DNA from: Zelopaecilomyces penicillatus
Lineage: Eukaryota; Ascomycota; Sordariomycetes; Hypocreales; Pseudodiploosporaceae
Direction: 5' to 3'
Assembly: GCA_005765155.1 (NCBI GenBank)
Contig: VCCP01000003.1
Span: 5,828,001-5,892,000, forward strand
Length of the DNA stretch: 64,000 nucleotides
How positions within the stretch are numbered: the first letter of the stretch is position 1; each line of letters starts with the position of its first letter. Below the pieces are notes generated by a model. The model did not search any database. It had not been told where the DNA came from and was given only the letters and a program-made list of their open reading frames with translations. Position numbers and translations under genes: made by a program. Below are positions 45,944 through 57,427 of the stretch, in pieces.

Positions 45944-47905
45944 ATGTCTGCTGTCAGCCGAAGCCTCCGGTCCGCCTCCAAGCAGCTGCGCATCCAATCC
46001 CGCGTGGCAGCTCCTATTGTCGGCTCGGCCACCGTCGGCGCTGGTCGCTTCGCCCAACCCACCACCACCACCACCATAGCTGCTACTCCCTCCTCACGCA
46101 GCAGCTTCTCAACCACCGTCTCCAGAAAGTCCGGCGCACCCACCATGGCGAGCGCTTCGAGAGAATACGATCCCGAGATCAAGGACATTGCCGACTATGT
46201 CGCCAACAAGGCTATTGACTCGGAGCTTGCCGTGAGTTGAGATCCCTAGAACCCAGTGTTGGAGAGCCCCAGCAACGACCCCTCATTTGTATGCCCCAAG
46301 AAAAATAAAATCTGGAGCCCCTCTTCATTAGGTGAATGGGAGGGAAATGGAGAGATAAAGAGGCCAGAATCGGTGAAGCGTCTGTTAGTGTTTTTGCTTT
46401 GGTTAACATTTCCGTCATAGTTCGACACTGCTCGATGGATCCTCCTCGACACTCTTGGCTGCGGTCTTGAGGGTCTGAGGTTCAAGGAGTGCGCCAAGCT
46501 GCTCGGCCCCGTCGTGCCCGGCACTGTCGTTCCCAACGGCACCAAGGTTCCCGGTACTCCCTTTGTCCTGGACCCCGTCAACGGCGCCTTCAACATCGGT
46601 GCCATGATCCGATGGCTCGACTTCAATGACTGCTGGCTGGCTGCCGAGTGGGGCCACCCCTCAGACAACTTGGGCGCCATCCTCGCCGTGGCCGACTGGA
46701 TCAACCGTACCAACAAGGCTGGCGGCAACTTGGCCGGCGGCAAGATCTTCACCATCAAGGACGTTCTCGAGGCCATGATCAAGGCCCACGAGATCCAGGG
46801 CTGCCTGGCTCTGCTCAACTCATACAACAAGGTCGGTCTTGACCACGTTGTTCTCGTCAAGGTTGCCAGCACAGCTGTCGTCTCCAAGATGCTCGGCCTC
46901 AACGAGAAGCAGATTGCCGATGCCGTCACTCAGGCCTGGGTCGATGGTCAGAGTCTGCGTACCTACCGCCACTCCCCCAACACCATGTCTCGTAAGTCAT
47001 GGGCTGCCGGCGATGCTTGCCAGCGTGCCGTCAACCTGGCTCTCAAGGTCATGAAGGGTGAGCAGGGTGTTCCCACAGTCCTGTCCGCCCCCGTCTGGGG
47101 TTTCTACGATGTCCTGTTCAAGGGCAAGAAGTTCGAGTTCCAGCGCCCCTACGGAAGCTACGTCATGGAGAACGTCCTCTTCAAGGTCTCCTACCCTGGT
47201 ATGTTACACCCCAAAAGAGATGCCAATGCTCTAGCGCGCCTTTTCTCAATGATTGCCATATGTAGAATCATCTAGCTAACTAATACGACAGCCGAGTTCC
47301 ACTCTCAGACCGCCGTCGAGGCTTCCGAGAAGATCTTCCACCAGCTCAAGGCCATGGGCAAGTCCGCCGCCGATATCAAGGGCATCACCTGCCGCACCCA
47401 CGAGGCCTGCATCCGCATCATTGACAAGCAGTTCAAGCCCATGGACAACTTTGCCGACCGTGACCACTGCATCCAGTACATGTGCTCCGTCATGCTCGTC
47501 TTCGGCCGCCTCGAGGCCACTGACTACACTGACGGTGGCGAGGCTGCCACCTCTGATCTCGTCGAGTCTCTGCGCCAGAAGATCAAGTGCGTCGAGGATC
47601 CCCAGTTCACTCAGGATTACCATGACCCTGCCCAGCGAACCATTTCCAACGCCCTGACCGTCGAGCTCAACGACGGCACCATTATGGAGGAGGTTGTTGT
47701 CGAGGCTCCCCTCGGCCACCGCCTGCGTCGTGAGGAGGCCAAGCCTGTCATTCTGGCCAAGTACAAGCGCCACCTCGGCCCTCATCTGCCCGAGGCCACC
47801 GTCAACGAGCTCGTCGAGCTCAGCCTCAACAGCAAGAAGCTGGAGGCTATGACTGTTGACGAGTACGTTGACAAGTACGCCGTCAAGGAGAGCAAGTTCC
47901 TGTAA
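45944..47905 (+). CDS. prpD: Mitochondrial 2-methylcitrate dehydratase
   Basis: Three exons, 45944-46231, 46421-47198 and 47292-47905, in phases 0 and 1, give 559 residues. The enzyme (MmgE/PrpD family) dehydrates 2-methylcitrate in the methylcitrate cycle, which detoxifies propionyl-CoA. Residues 1-60 (SAVSRSLRSASKQLRIQSR onward) are Arg/Ser-rich and acid-free, a mitochondrial presequence. Family motifs include FDTARWILLDTLGCGLEGL, RWLDFNDCWLAAEWGHPSDN (the PrpD signature), GLDHVVLVKVAST and TYRHSPNTMSRKSWAAGDA. Codon use is strongly biased to C-ending codons, so it is probably highly expressed. The large antisense frames on the minus strand (46246-46929, 47276-48037) are by-products of that bias. 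Confidence 0.95.
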
Positions 47906-48804
47906 GCCATGTATATCATAAAAGTGTGCATGAATTGCGCAGGTGTATTCAGCGTGTAGAGGAAACAGGCCAAAAGTAATGAAATGAATAAAAATGTTAA
48001 ATGATAGTAAAGAAACCATTCTGGCAAGATTGTGCAAGGCAGCCTTTCGTTAAATGACATGAATAACAAATCGATCCAGTGCCAAAACCGAACTGTGGGG
48101 TGAGATACACACTGGGCCCAACCCACCCTGTGTTTGGAGGGCGATCCTTGTCGATGCCGATGTAGGGGTTTAATACTATGATGAGCATGTTCTACAAGTA
48201 GGGAATAATATGTGATAACACAGCCGGCTTATAATTCTCTTAATCGACCACTATTCGTAATAAATATCACAACACCTACTACTCAGAGTCTTGCCTTGAT
48301 GTATCGCCAACCCGCAAGACGCCGAATGCTATGATAACCTAAAACGGTAGATGAACAGGACACAAGATGGAGGATATTCTACCTCTACTGGCTATTATTG
48401 AGGCGTGGCTATTAAAGGAGATGGTATCCATGGGTGGCTGCTAGATGTTGTGGTTGACGGCCTGCTAGAGACTTGTGGAAGGCAATCCTGAAGCCATTGC
48501 TAATGAGCATTCGCAATCGTACAATCTACTCGACTGCTCAATGTTTCTACCTTGGGGGTTTTCCAAAGCGGCTGCACCTAGCGCATATTACGTCACATCC
48601 GCCTCTTCCAACTGCGAATTCGATGTCCTTGAATACTAGTGTGACTGTCATTATTGAATCTTGTATGCGTCGCATAGATCAACATATTTACTTTAAGCAT
48701 TAGCACAACAGATGGACCTTTGTGCGTTAAAATACACACGACATATTTCATGAGTTGAAGATAGCAAAATATGGGTTATTTTAGATCAAGCTGAGAGCGA
48801 ATAG
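47906..48804. other. Convergent 3' intergenic region
   Basis: 3' flank of the dehydratase and of the kinase pseudogene. No gene. ATGAGCATGTTCTACA at 48181-48196 recurs at 50016-50031 on the other side of the kinase. Confidence 0.5.
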
Positions 48805-49760
48805 TCATGTCCCGCCATTGTACCGGCTTGACGATAAAGCCACGGCCCAAAGATCCTTGACTGGATGACCTGCTCTCGCATCTTGCCAAGTCGTTGACGG
48901 CTTTGAGCCTGGTACTTTTCGAACAACTCCATCTCGATATGAAGTAACCGGCGTGCCTGGGTCGGGTGGCGTTTCCCAGAGAGCTTGCTCCGCTATCAGC
49001 TCGACATCATAGCGAGGAACAGTTCGGCAAAAATGCTCTAACCAGTCTTGTTTTGGGAAGAAGTCAAAGTGGCCCTTCGTATACTCCCAGTGCTCTGGAT
49101 ACCATCCTGCAAAGCCCCAATCAATAATTGCAGCAACGCGACCCTTTTTTACAATAATGTTTCTTGGGACTAGGTCTGCATGCGTGAAACATGTTCGATA
49201 GGCCGTATTGTGCACTTTTGCGACTTCCTCGCCAAGAACTGTGGTAATATCCTCCACGACTTCCACTCGTTAATACGAAGACATCTTCGTATTAACGAGT
49301 GGAAGTCGCCATGACTAAAAGGACCGAAGAAACGAGCCCCAACCCGAGCGTCATAGATGGGATTATTAAAAGCAGAGCCGACTAGGTCCTCTTGTGGAGG
49401 TTGGAGCTCGCGGAGGATGGAGATGTCCCTTTTGATGTCTGCGAAAATGGCCGCCTTCTGGTCTTGTGAAAGGCAACGCTCTTTCCGCCAAGCAATATCC
49501 AGACTTTCGCCGTCCATGTATTCTATCTCGATGTATATTTGCTGGTTCCGGGTGGTGTGTATCGCATAGACCTTGGGAATTGGAATGCATGTATTCTGGG
49601 CGATAAACTGCATAGCCTCGACCTCGGGAGGACCGCATGGTCCTTTGATGACGCGATGCCGACTGACTCTCACTACGCAGGAGATGAGAGGTTTGTAGAG
49701 TTGTCTGCCTAGCCACAGCCGGAGCTGTAGAGGAAACAAGACCCCAATACATTGACCCAT
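48805..49760 (-). pseudogene. APH-family kinase-like gene, frame broken at a palindrome
   Basis: The sequence encodes an aminoglycoside-phosphotransferase-fold small-molecule kinase of the type abundant in fungi. The 5' part (minus strand, 49760-49300) has VVRVSRHRVIKGP, PIPKVYAIH and YIEIEYMDGESLDIAWRK. The 3' part (49266-48805), in another frame, has the catalytic loop THADLVPRNIIV and the metal loop IIDWGFAGWYPEHWEY. Both are intact. The frames are separated exactly at a perfect 25-bp inverted repeat with a 2-nt loop (49257-49308). No GT-AG intron can bridge them. Read through, the 5' frame ends prematurely after HVSRMQT. Either a foldback mutation killed the gene or the hairpin is an assembly or sequencing artefact. 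The true N-terminus may also need another exon; an alternative frame with a Met at 49767 overlaps the start. Confidence 0.75.
49257..49308. repeat. Perfect 25-bp inverted repeat with 2-nt loop
   Basis: The arms 49257-49281 and 49284-49308 are exact reverse complements separated by CA. The arm sequence encodes the DFHSLIRR part of the kinase. Perfect near-loopless palindromes are unstable in vivo and also arise as foldback chimeras. Confidence 0.95.
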
Positions 49761-50633
49761 TCGGCATCAGTGCTATGTCTACGCACAACGTCGTTGAATC
49801 AGGGGGGGTTGTGATGAATCCTCTGAGTTACTTGGCTTATTGTTTAATAGGTAGATGAAGCGTGCGGCTCTGGGTTCGTATGGGATTTGGCAGTGGCTGA
49901 ATGTGTATGTGGCTTGGCTATTTGCCGTACCAAGTTTTGTCCCCATGTATTTATCGATCTTTTCTGCTTTCTATTGTAGGTAGGCAGGTCGGGTTTGCCA
50001 AGTGCTAATATTATTATGAGCATGTTCTACAGTAACACAAACGGCTCGCTGAGACCCGGAGCCACCATTATGACGCAGGGGATTTATTATCATGCATGTC
50101 AATGATTGGATAATAGGACGACCAACGGCGAGACAATGAGCTAAGCTGAAGAAAAAGGAAGTCTTTTTTCATTTATTTAAATAAAAGGTTTCGTCAATGT
50201 GTAGAGTACTCCGTACAATAGCCTTCTTTGTCAACGCATTTGTTTGCATACCTCCCATAAACACGCCGTGAATGTGGCCACATGTAGATATGCTGAATCA
50301 CCGTGTTCAATAATACGCAACACACGCTTGCTGTCGCCGCACCATCGAGCAGGCGGATTTTGTCAATTGGTGATCAAAACTTGTTCACAACAGGGGAGTA
50401 TTATTGGATACAAAGGATCGGGTGATGATTAGATGTGAGACATGGCTGTGATATCATTGCCTGGTCAAGATGATGAAGCTCCATTAGACGCACCACAACT
50501 GAGCCAACACGTCCAGAATAAATAACGAGCTTTCCCAAGACCTCAATAGAGATGGTTTCTCCCCTCTGCACACGCTATCTCTCGGACACACATCATTCCA
50601 TTGGAAAGGGTATATACAGGACATTCGAACACA
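49761..50633. other. Intergenic region upstream of the lysozyme
   Basis: No supported gene. It carries the second copy of ATGAGCATGTTCTACA (50016-50031) and the promoter of the GH25 gene, with a TATA-like TATATA at about 50609-50614. Confidence 0.5.
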
Positions 50634-51305
50634 ATGTTGCTCCTAACCGCACTCCTCCTCCTTCTCAGCAGCGCTGCCAATGCCATCACCCACGGCGTTG
50701 ACAGCTCAAGCCTTATTTCCACTGCGACATACCAAAAGGCCCGCAGCGATGGCTTCGTCAAGGCCGTCCCCCGTGGATACGACGCCGCATGCAGCGCTGG
50801 TGGCCGGGTCGATGCCGCCTTTGTGCAGAGCTACAAAAACGCCGTCGCTGTGGGATACAGCGACATCGATACTTACTGGGAGCCCTGCACAGGCCAGAGC
50901 AACAACTGCAAACCGTTTAGATATCAGCTTGCCAATCTCGTTGCCTCGATCAAGCAAAACGAAATGAAGATTGGCCGTATCTGGATCTCCATCCATGGGG
51001 ATTCTGCCTGCAAGGCCTGGAATTACGGTGCTGCTGGTAATCTAGCCCGGGCTAGGGAGCTGATTGGCGTTGCTAGAGCATCTGGCTTCGCGATTGGCAT
51101 ATATAGCTCCGAATCTGTCTGGACCTCCATTTTCGGTTCCAAAGACGTTGTGCTGGCGAACGATCTTCCTCTCTGGTTTGTCAAATTGGACGGCATCGAA
51201 AACCTTACACTGCCCGTACCATTTGGAGGCTGGAAGTCTGGTGCCGGGAAACAGTATTCCGATGTGTCCGACTCTAATCAGTTTAGCCTAAACGTCTTTG
51301 TCTAG
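50634..51305 (+). CDS. Secreted GH25-type lysozyme
   Basis: An intronless gene of 223 residues. The Met at 50634 is chosen because it begins the signal peptide MLLLTALLLLLSSAANA; an in-frame Met 11 codons upstream would add a polar extension. The mature protein starts ITHGVDSSSLISTATYQKA and continues with VGYSDIDTYWEPC and IGRIWISIHGD. The Asp of GVDSS and the acidic residues of DIDTYWEP occupy the catalytic positions of GH25 muramidases, of the type shared by nematode LYS and amoeba lysozymes. It would cleave bacterial peptidoglycan outside the cell. Six Cys could form disulphides. It lies 570 bp from the stop of the isocyanide synthase gene, convergent to it; whether it belongs to the cluster is unknown. 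Confidence 0.88.
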   Translation: MLLLTALLLLLSSAANAITHGVDSSSLISTATYQKARSDGFVKAVPRGYDAACSAGGRVDAAFVQSYKNAVAVGYSDIDTYWEPCTGQSNNCKPFRYQLANLVASIKQNEMKIGRIWISIHGDSACKAWNYGAAGNLARARELIGVARASGFAIGIYSSESVWTSIFGSKDVVLANDLPLWFVKLDGIENLTLPVPFGGWKSGAGKQYSDVSDSNQFSLNVFV

Positions 51306-51873
51306 GCAAGCCAAAGATAATACGGAAAGGAAACTTTTGACATTTCTATGACTCGATGTTGTCTAATATTCATAGCCCATGGTGTTGCTTCTGGTATCGG
51401 TTAGGATCTGTCTGCTGGTTTTACAGTTACTATTTGTTCTGAACCGTGCTGCCAGTCTTGCTTTTGATGTTGAAATCGGCGGTAATATTGTTTATTTGGA
51501 CGAATAATGCTATTTGCACATTACTCTTTGCACCGCCAGACCCTCTCGCACACTGACAATACATGTAGCTAGATACCATAGTCAAGTTGCTGGCCCCCAT
51601 ACTGACAATGGTTTAACAATATTAATAATTACCAGAAATTGCTTCTAAATACTGGTAATTGCTAGTGATTACCAAAATAGCAAAAGATGATATTATGCCA
51701 AACGAAAGACAGATGCATAAATTCTAGGACGAATTTTAACAAATTGAGATACGGAAATGTTGCCATGTAAAATTTCTAGCTAACGAAAAAAACTAAAAAG
51801 AAACTTCCTTCAATTGCACTTGAGCTAGTTCCCATCTGCCCTCCTCATGACACAGTGAAAACTGCGGGCTACT
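51306..51873. other. Convergent 3' region between lysozyme and isocyanide synthase genes
   Basis: AT-rich, with several repeats of the word TACCAGAA/TACTGGTAA near 51630-51670, but no gene. Confidence 0.5.
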
Positions 51874-54800
51874 CTAGTTAACGTGAATCCTCCATAGCTG
51901 ACGAGGCCTTTGGCTCTCAAAAGCCGTTCTTGTATGCAACATCTCCATGTTATCCGATACCAAGACGTCTCCGGTTTCCCATCCAAAGCGAAGACAAACC
52001 CGCTGGTCATACAACAGTGAGTCAATGAGCTGCACTAGTCGCTGATCGCCGTTTGCGATGGTAATGCTAGCCGCTCCATATTTTGTCTGGTTCTTGGGCC
52101 AAGGCTCGTGCCACCGCACACAGGGAGTCCCCTTTGTTGGATGAGGAACAACGAGGGGCAAGTTTGGAACCTTGTGGTCAAAATAGCCGCCGCTTTCGCA
52201 ATTCCACATGATATTGCTGAGTTCTGTGATGGGATAACGGCTAGGGAGGTACTGGGAAAAGAGGCGAGACGACGCGAAGAGTGTAAGACCATCTTTAGCC
52301 TGCGCATCTGTCGACTCGCAAACGAAAAGCTGGAAACGGGGGGCATCTGAGCGGGTAACTTCTTGGCCGTTTTCGTCTGTGGTTGTGACTAAACTGAACA
52401 TGCCATCATAGTGCATGGGCATGGCCTCGCTACTGATGGTGACATTGGTGTTGGCATCCCGATTCTTTACATCTTCGACCACCATGATGAGGTCATCTTT
52501 CCACGACAAGGTGGTGCCCAATTCGTTGGCTTTGGCTACGAAGTGTTCCTTGACAGCGGTGTCCTGGAACCCTCGTAGAATGACTGGCGAACACTGCTCT
52601 GAAAGCGCTCTAAGCTTCAACATATCGACATCTTTGAGCGCATATTGTGAATGAGGTCGGGCTGGTCGGACCATGACGCCAGTGGGATACAGGTAAGTAA
52701 AGCTCAAGTCTAAACCAGACCATGAGAAGAGGTCAGATCGCTCTCTGAAGTAAGAGGGTCGTCCATCCTCAAAGATCAGTTCATGCGTCAACGCAGACAC
52801 TGACCGCGCATGAGACATTGTCACATCTCCGTTGACAGCGCGAACCAAGGTTCCATGCCACGGGGTCATGGACAGTCCGGACGCCAATGGCATGAGTGAA
52901 ATGGAAACTTTGGTAGTGTCACTCGAGTCGTGAATAGAAAGTCTGACACAGTCTGGAAATGCTAGTCGAATCGCTGATGCGTAAGCCTGAGGTAAATGTT
53001 AGCCTGCTGAGTGCCGATTCTGCACTTCTTAGTTCAGTAGACTTACATGGCCGCGACTGATCATGCTTCTCGCAATAAGAGCTTTCATATCAGCCCGAGA
53101 TGAAGATGAATTCTTGTTCAGCATGCTCTGTGCCTCTAGATCGAGAAAGCGCTTGTATCCGAGATACACACTCTTAACATCAGGATTTGACCTGATGAGC
53201 TCAGTTGGATCAAACTTGACGTCCAGGTTCTGCTTGACGATGCAATCACGAAATTCACCCGCTATATCAAGATATTCTTCCAGCGTCGTCGGACCATCGA
53301 CTGGCTTTTGCAGGAGCGCACCAATCCTTGAGAATTTGATGTGCGTGCAGTCTTGTGCTTCCGCCATGGCTCTGACTGCTTCGGTATACTGCCAGACCTC
53401 TTCATCACTAACACCCAAAAGATCTGTTGGAAATAATTAGTAAGAGTATGTTCGGCTATACTTGGGGATGTGATTTTAGACCTATCAAAACATGCAACTA
53501 GGGTACTTACCATTGTATATGAGACCATCCGATATGATGGTAAGCTGGACTGGAACTTTGGCCGCATCTTCTAGAGACTTGCATAGCCCCTCAAGATGGA
53601 GCAACGAGATCCGCTCAGCGTCGTCAGGAAGAACTCCCAAAACTTTGACGGTTTTATTTGATGACTTAAAGGGAAATGCGGGCAGTACCAATTGAATCAC
53701 TTCTTTGTTGCGAATTTGTCGTTCAAGGATTGGGCGCAATTTGGAGACGGCCTCAGGAAAAGTCCAATCGTCGCGATAATTTGTTCGATATCGGTTGAGA
53801 GCAACCATGGTTGTTCGAACAAGTTCCTCAATATCCCGCGAATCCGAGACTTGTTCCAAGTCGGCGTCGACCGACGACTGAGTCTGACTGTCTCCAGCTC
53901 CTTTAAGCTGGGAGCCATTCACCTGGTCCTTGGTTTCGCCACCATGGCCACTTTTGTGAACCCCGTTGGTTTGAGTACTATTGGTGTCGAGCTTGCCCAC
54001 TTCTACAAGACCGTTGGCGCTTCCACCGTTAGTCAGGGCCGGTTCCTCTGGTTTGCGTCCAACAATAGACTGTAAGCAACACTGCCACTGCATCCCGAGT
54101 TCATGAAGCTTAGGGTAAACATCAATGATGCTCTTCATTTCTTTGATCAGGCCCTCGTTTGTAGTCGCGCCGTCAAGACCATCACTGTGTTTCTGGACTT
54201 CATTGACTAGCACTGACACAGCACCGTCGCCGATGACCTTGTCTGTGGCAGCTTGCAGCTCGGGGACCTGCAAAGAGCTGTACTTGATTGAATGACACAT
54301 ATCCAAACCGGACTTTGTAAAGGCTTCCCTAAGGTGGGTTGGCATGCTGAAAGCTTGTATCAGTAATGTGCTTATAGTATTCAATGAGAGTTTTTAAGAC
54401 TTACGTAGTAGAAAGCTGTCGTTGGATCATGAGGTCTACGACAATGTCATGTAGTCGAATTGCTTCGGGAATTCCAGATACTTCGCGGGAATCGTCGTAT
54501 GCCGCTTCATCCCAGGCAATGTAACCACCCGGCTCTACATAGTGAGTTAGAATAATTGAGACAGCTTGTGAAAAGCTGCGATTCACTTACTGAGAAGTGT
54601 CGTCAAATTATTCACGACCTGTTCGATTTCGTGCACCTTGAGAACCCACTGGAAAAGACGAACATGCACCAAATCATACTTGCCGATATGCTCCTCAGGA
54701 AACGGCTTTCGGGCATCATGCACGCCGAAACTCATGCATTTCTTTTGAGATTCAGTAAGTTCTGGGTACTGAGCTGCAGAAATGTCAAATCCTTGATAGA

Positions 54801-56086
54801 CGCGAGGTTTGTCGCCATGGGGAACGTCTTGCAAACGCGATTGTAAATCTAGCAGCCATGCCCTAATGAATTATGTCAGTATAAGCAAGCTCACGTATGG
54901 TTTTGAAAAATCCATACCCAGATCCTGTTCCAACATCGATAACAGCAGAGAGCTTGTCCACTGGTATTTGAGGGCTTAGGATACGGCCTTCGCACAATTG
55001 GACGATGTATCTGTGTTGCTCATCAAGTCTAGAAGCTTCTTCCTTTCCTCGAGGCAGCAGATAGACTTCATTCTCAGTCTTCTCAGTCGCGTCATACAGC
55101 GTTATCTTGGGCATCAAAGCTCTCGCGTCAACGAGGGCCTGTTTCTGTGACATCATAGCCTGCACATCGCTAGCGACGAGCATAAAAGCTCTTCCTCTAG
55201 AAAGGTACTTCATTGTCTCTCGAGATCCTTGGACAATGCCGGAGCCAGGCTTATCGTGCTTGCGAAGTACACTTTCGTACTTTGCAATTGCTTCAAGAAA
55301 CTCGGGTTCGTTACCCCAAGGGTCTTCCAAGCCCATGGAGACCCTCAAGTCAATTGTGCCGATCCAGACAGCGTCAATATCAGGAACTTGTGTCAGAATA
55401 TCGTCGAGATTATCAATGCCCTCGGGCGATTCAATCTGGATTATAACGGCAGCTTGTCTGTTTTGGTTCTCGAACAGGGTCTTGCTGGGATCAACGCGTC
55501 CATCGGTGAATCCCGGCAATAGCCTGAAAGGAGGAGCAGATCGTGTGCCGTTGTTTGTGCGGCCATATTTTGTGGCAGCAAGGCAATGTTTGGCTTGCTC
55601 CACGGTATCAACCTGTGGGAAGACCACGCTTGCGCCTGCATCCAGTGCATAAGCAGCGTCCTGATGTTGGTGGCCAGGCAGTCTACATATGTTAGCCGAT
55701 CCATGCTGAAAGGGGAGTTGTATGGATTTGCTTACCGAACAAATGGCATAGTTTTTCCTTCACTCATAAAACTGATGGTTTCCACAATCTTGTATGCTAG
55801 TTAGATCAAGCAGTCCTCAGTATGTAATATCAGAACTTACAGAGGTCATGGTCTCAACACCACATGCTGAGTGTTCCCAGTCAATCCACACAACATCATA
55901 TCCGAGAGTTGCGACCAAACGAGCAACTGGAACGGCCGTTATACCAAGATAAAAGCCCAAAAGAGGTGGAATTTTCCCAGCATAGGCATCTTGGATTGCC
56001 TCCCTTGCGCGATGTGGTTGTTGGAGAGCAGGGGCCCGATACTGTGTCATGTTGAATGATGAGTCTGAAGAGGAGCTATGTGCCAT
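51874..56086 (-). CDS. Four-module enzyme: HpcH/HpaI aldolase, methyltransferase, isocyanide synthase, TauD dioxygenase
   Basis: Eight exons join with consistent phases: 56086-55841, 55788-55736, 55682-54918, 54862-54591, 54534-54405, 54346-53511, 53423-53047 and 52986-51874. The product has 1263 residues. Residues about 30-290 are a class II HpcH/HpaI aldolase with W-E-H-S (His72), FVRLPGH (Arg100), IQIESPEGIDN (Glu184) and WIGTIDLR (Asp211), so the acid-base and metal ligands are kept. Residues about 300-570 are a SAM methyltransferase, with VIDVGTGSGAWLLDL at 348-361. Residues about 656-985 are a DIT1/PvcA isocyanide synthase (LPAFPFKS, KVLGVLPDDAE, IISDGLIYNDLLGVSDEEVW). Residues about 1010-1263 are a TauD-type Fe(II)/2OG oxygenase with HxD at 1085-1087 and a distal LHTRTAF...RQLWRI. 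Every exon-exon junction falls within or between modules without a stop, so one polypeptide is the simplest model. Exon 2 uses an unusual ACAAG acceptor. A fused ICS-TauD enzyme is known; the N-terminal pair is the novelty. Confidence 0.88.
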
Positions 56087-57427
56087 GTTGAATAAGATTA
56101 GAAGAGATTATGATGAGCTTGCTGTTTGGAATGAAGTTTGGTGATAAACGTCTTGCCTTTATACTTTATAGAACTAGGCTGCTAACTTCTTGTGCCCCTA
56201 ATCTGGGTGTTTTCAACGTTTCACATCGCCGCGATATGCAGACCATTTGTCTGATTGGTCAGTGAAATACTTCACCAGTCACTCTCACTCGCAGCAACAT
56301 ATACCAGAACTTGATTTAGGAGGCCTGGGCTAGTCTGACATTCAAGTTCAGCAGGTCAGCAGACATTACCCCCTTGCCCCCTCTCGGGTATGCGTCCCTG
56401 AACTTGCAAGAAAGACGCCGCCCTGCCGGTACCGCGCGAACAGTGAAGACGTGTCATGACCTCTGAGTGTCTTAGTCAACAGTTACCAATATGTTACGAT
56501 TCAATAACAAAAGCATGGTAATGTATATCAGAATAATAAAGATGGCGTTCGGCGCCTCATCAGTGGCTTGGAGTAGGCAATAGATGTAGAGTTTGGGTAA
56601 ATTTCCGCCGCGCCCCCACGTTTCCACGTATTCTCAGGGAAGATGTGACCGATCAAGGCCTTTAGCTTCTTATCATTCACACCCTAGCTAACGCCATACG
56701 TCAGAAGAGCAATAAGCTGAACATAAGCAATACGATTATCACTTTGACAGGGCTGTGCTGAGCCAATACCTTGACTCTATCACAATTGAATGGCGAATCC
56801 GATGACCAGAGCCCCCCTGGAAAGACTGAGATCTGAGCTTGGGGGAAGTCTTCAGGGCTGGGGCACACGAGAAAGCCCAGACGATTCCTTTTACTTCTAT
56901 TAATAGTGGAATGGTGACTGTTTCCATTGAGCTTGGGTATCTCTTGGCTGAGGTGACTTGAACGCAACTCATTACAGGTGCTGCACAGAAAAAGCTTTCG
57001 TAATGGTTACACAAGGATCAACATTTGACGCCGTCAACGCCATCAACGCCGTAACCAGTGATCAGTTGGAGCATGGTGGGGGTTGAATCATTAGAAGGAA
57101 CCATCCAACTAGCCATGTTGAGAAAAGATAGCTTTCTCACGTACACAGAATTTTTGTAGCTAGGATTCAGCGTCTTGGTTTAACACATCTACAAAGGCTT
57201 CTGCCACCCAATTCCCTGCAACTTAGTGGGCCATCGGACCAACTTTTATTAGCCGACCTTGTTAGTCCTGTATTAGAAATTCTCAGCCCTGGAGAGAAAG
57301 ACCCAACAACCTGGCCTTGGGTCGGCGTTATGCCTGCAAGTTTATGCCGGCACTTCCTATGGTACTACCCTAACATCCCAACAGTTTTCATAGTACAGGT
57401 AAACTCGGAAAGCGTCACGGTTCCAGG
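56087..57427. other. Promoter region of the isocyanide synthase gene
   Basis: About 1.3 kb containing the upstream region of the four-module gene and the 3' flank of the MFS gene. Short minus-strand frames at 56701-57014 have no recognisable features and are probably not coding. A TTTATACTTTATAGAAC stretch (56157-56173) about 75 bp upstream of the start could carry a TATA box on the minus strand. Confidence 0.45.

Noticed and set aside
46246..46929. 227-codon minus-strand frame
   Set aside because: It is antisense to exon 2 and intron 1 of the 2-methylcitrate dehydratase gene and reflects its biased codon use.
47276..48037. 253-codon minus-strand frame
   Set aside because: Antisense shadow of exon 3 of the 2-methylcitrate dehydratase gene, Leu/Val/Gly-rich.
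49257..49308. Palindrome as a transcription terminator
   Set aside because: It lies inside coding sequence of a kinase on the minus strand, and fungi do not use such hairpins as Pol II terminators.
51874..56086. Interpreting the locus as three or four separate adjacent genes
   Set aside because: No stop or plausible new start with promoter space separates the modules. All seven introns have phase-consistent GT-AG borders, and two introns lie inside the MT and ICS modules, so one gene is simpler. Transcript evidence would still be decisive.
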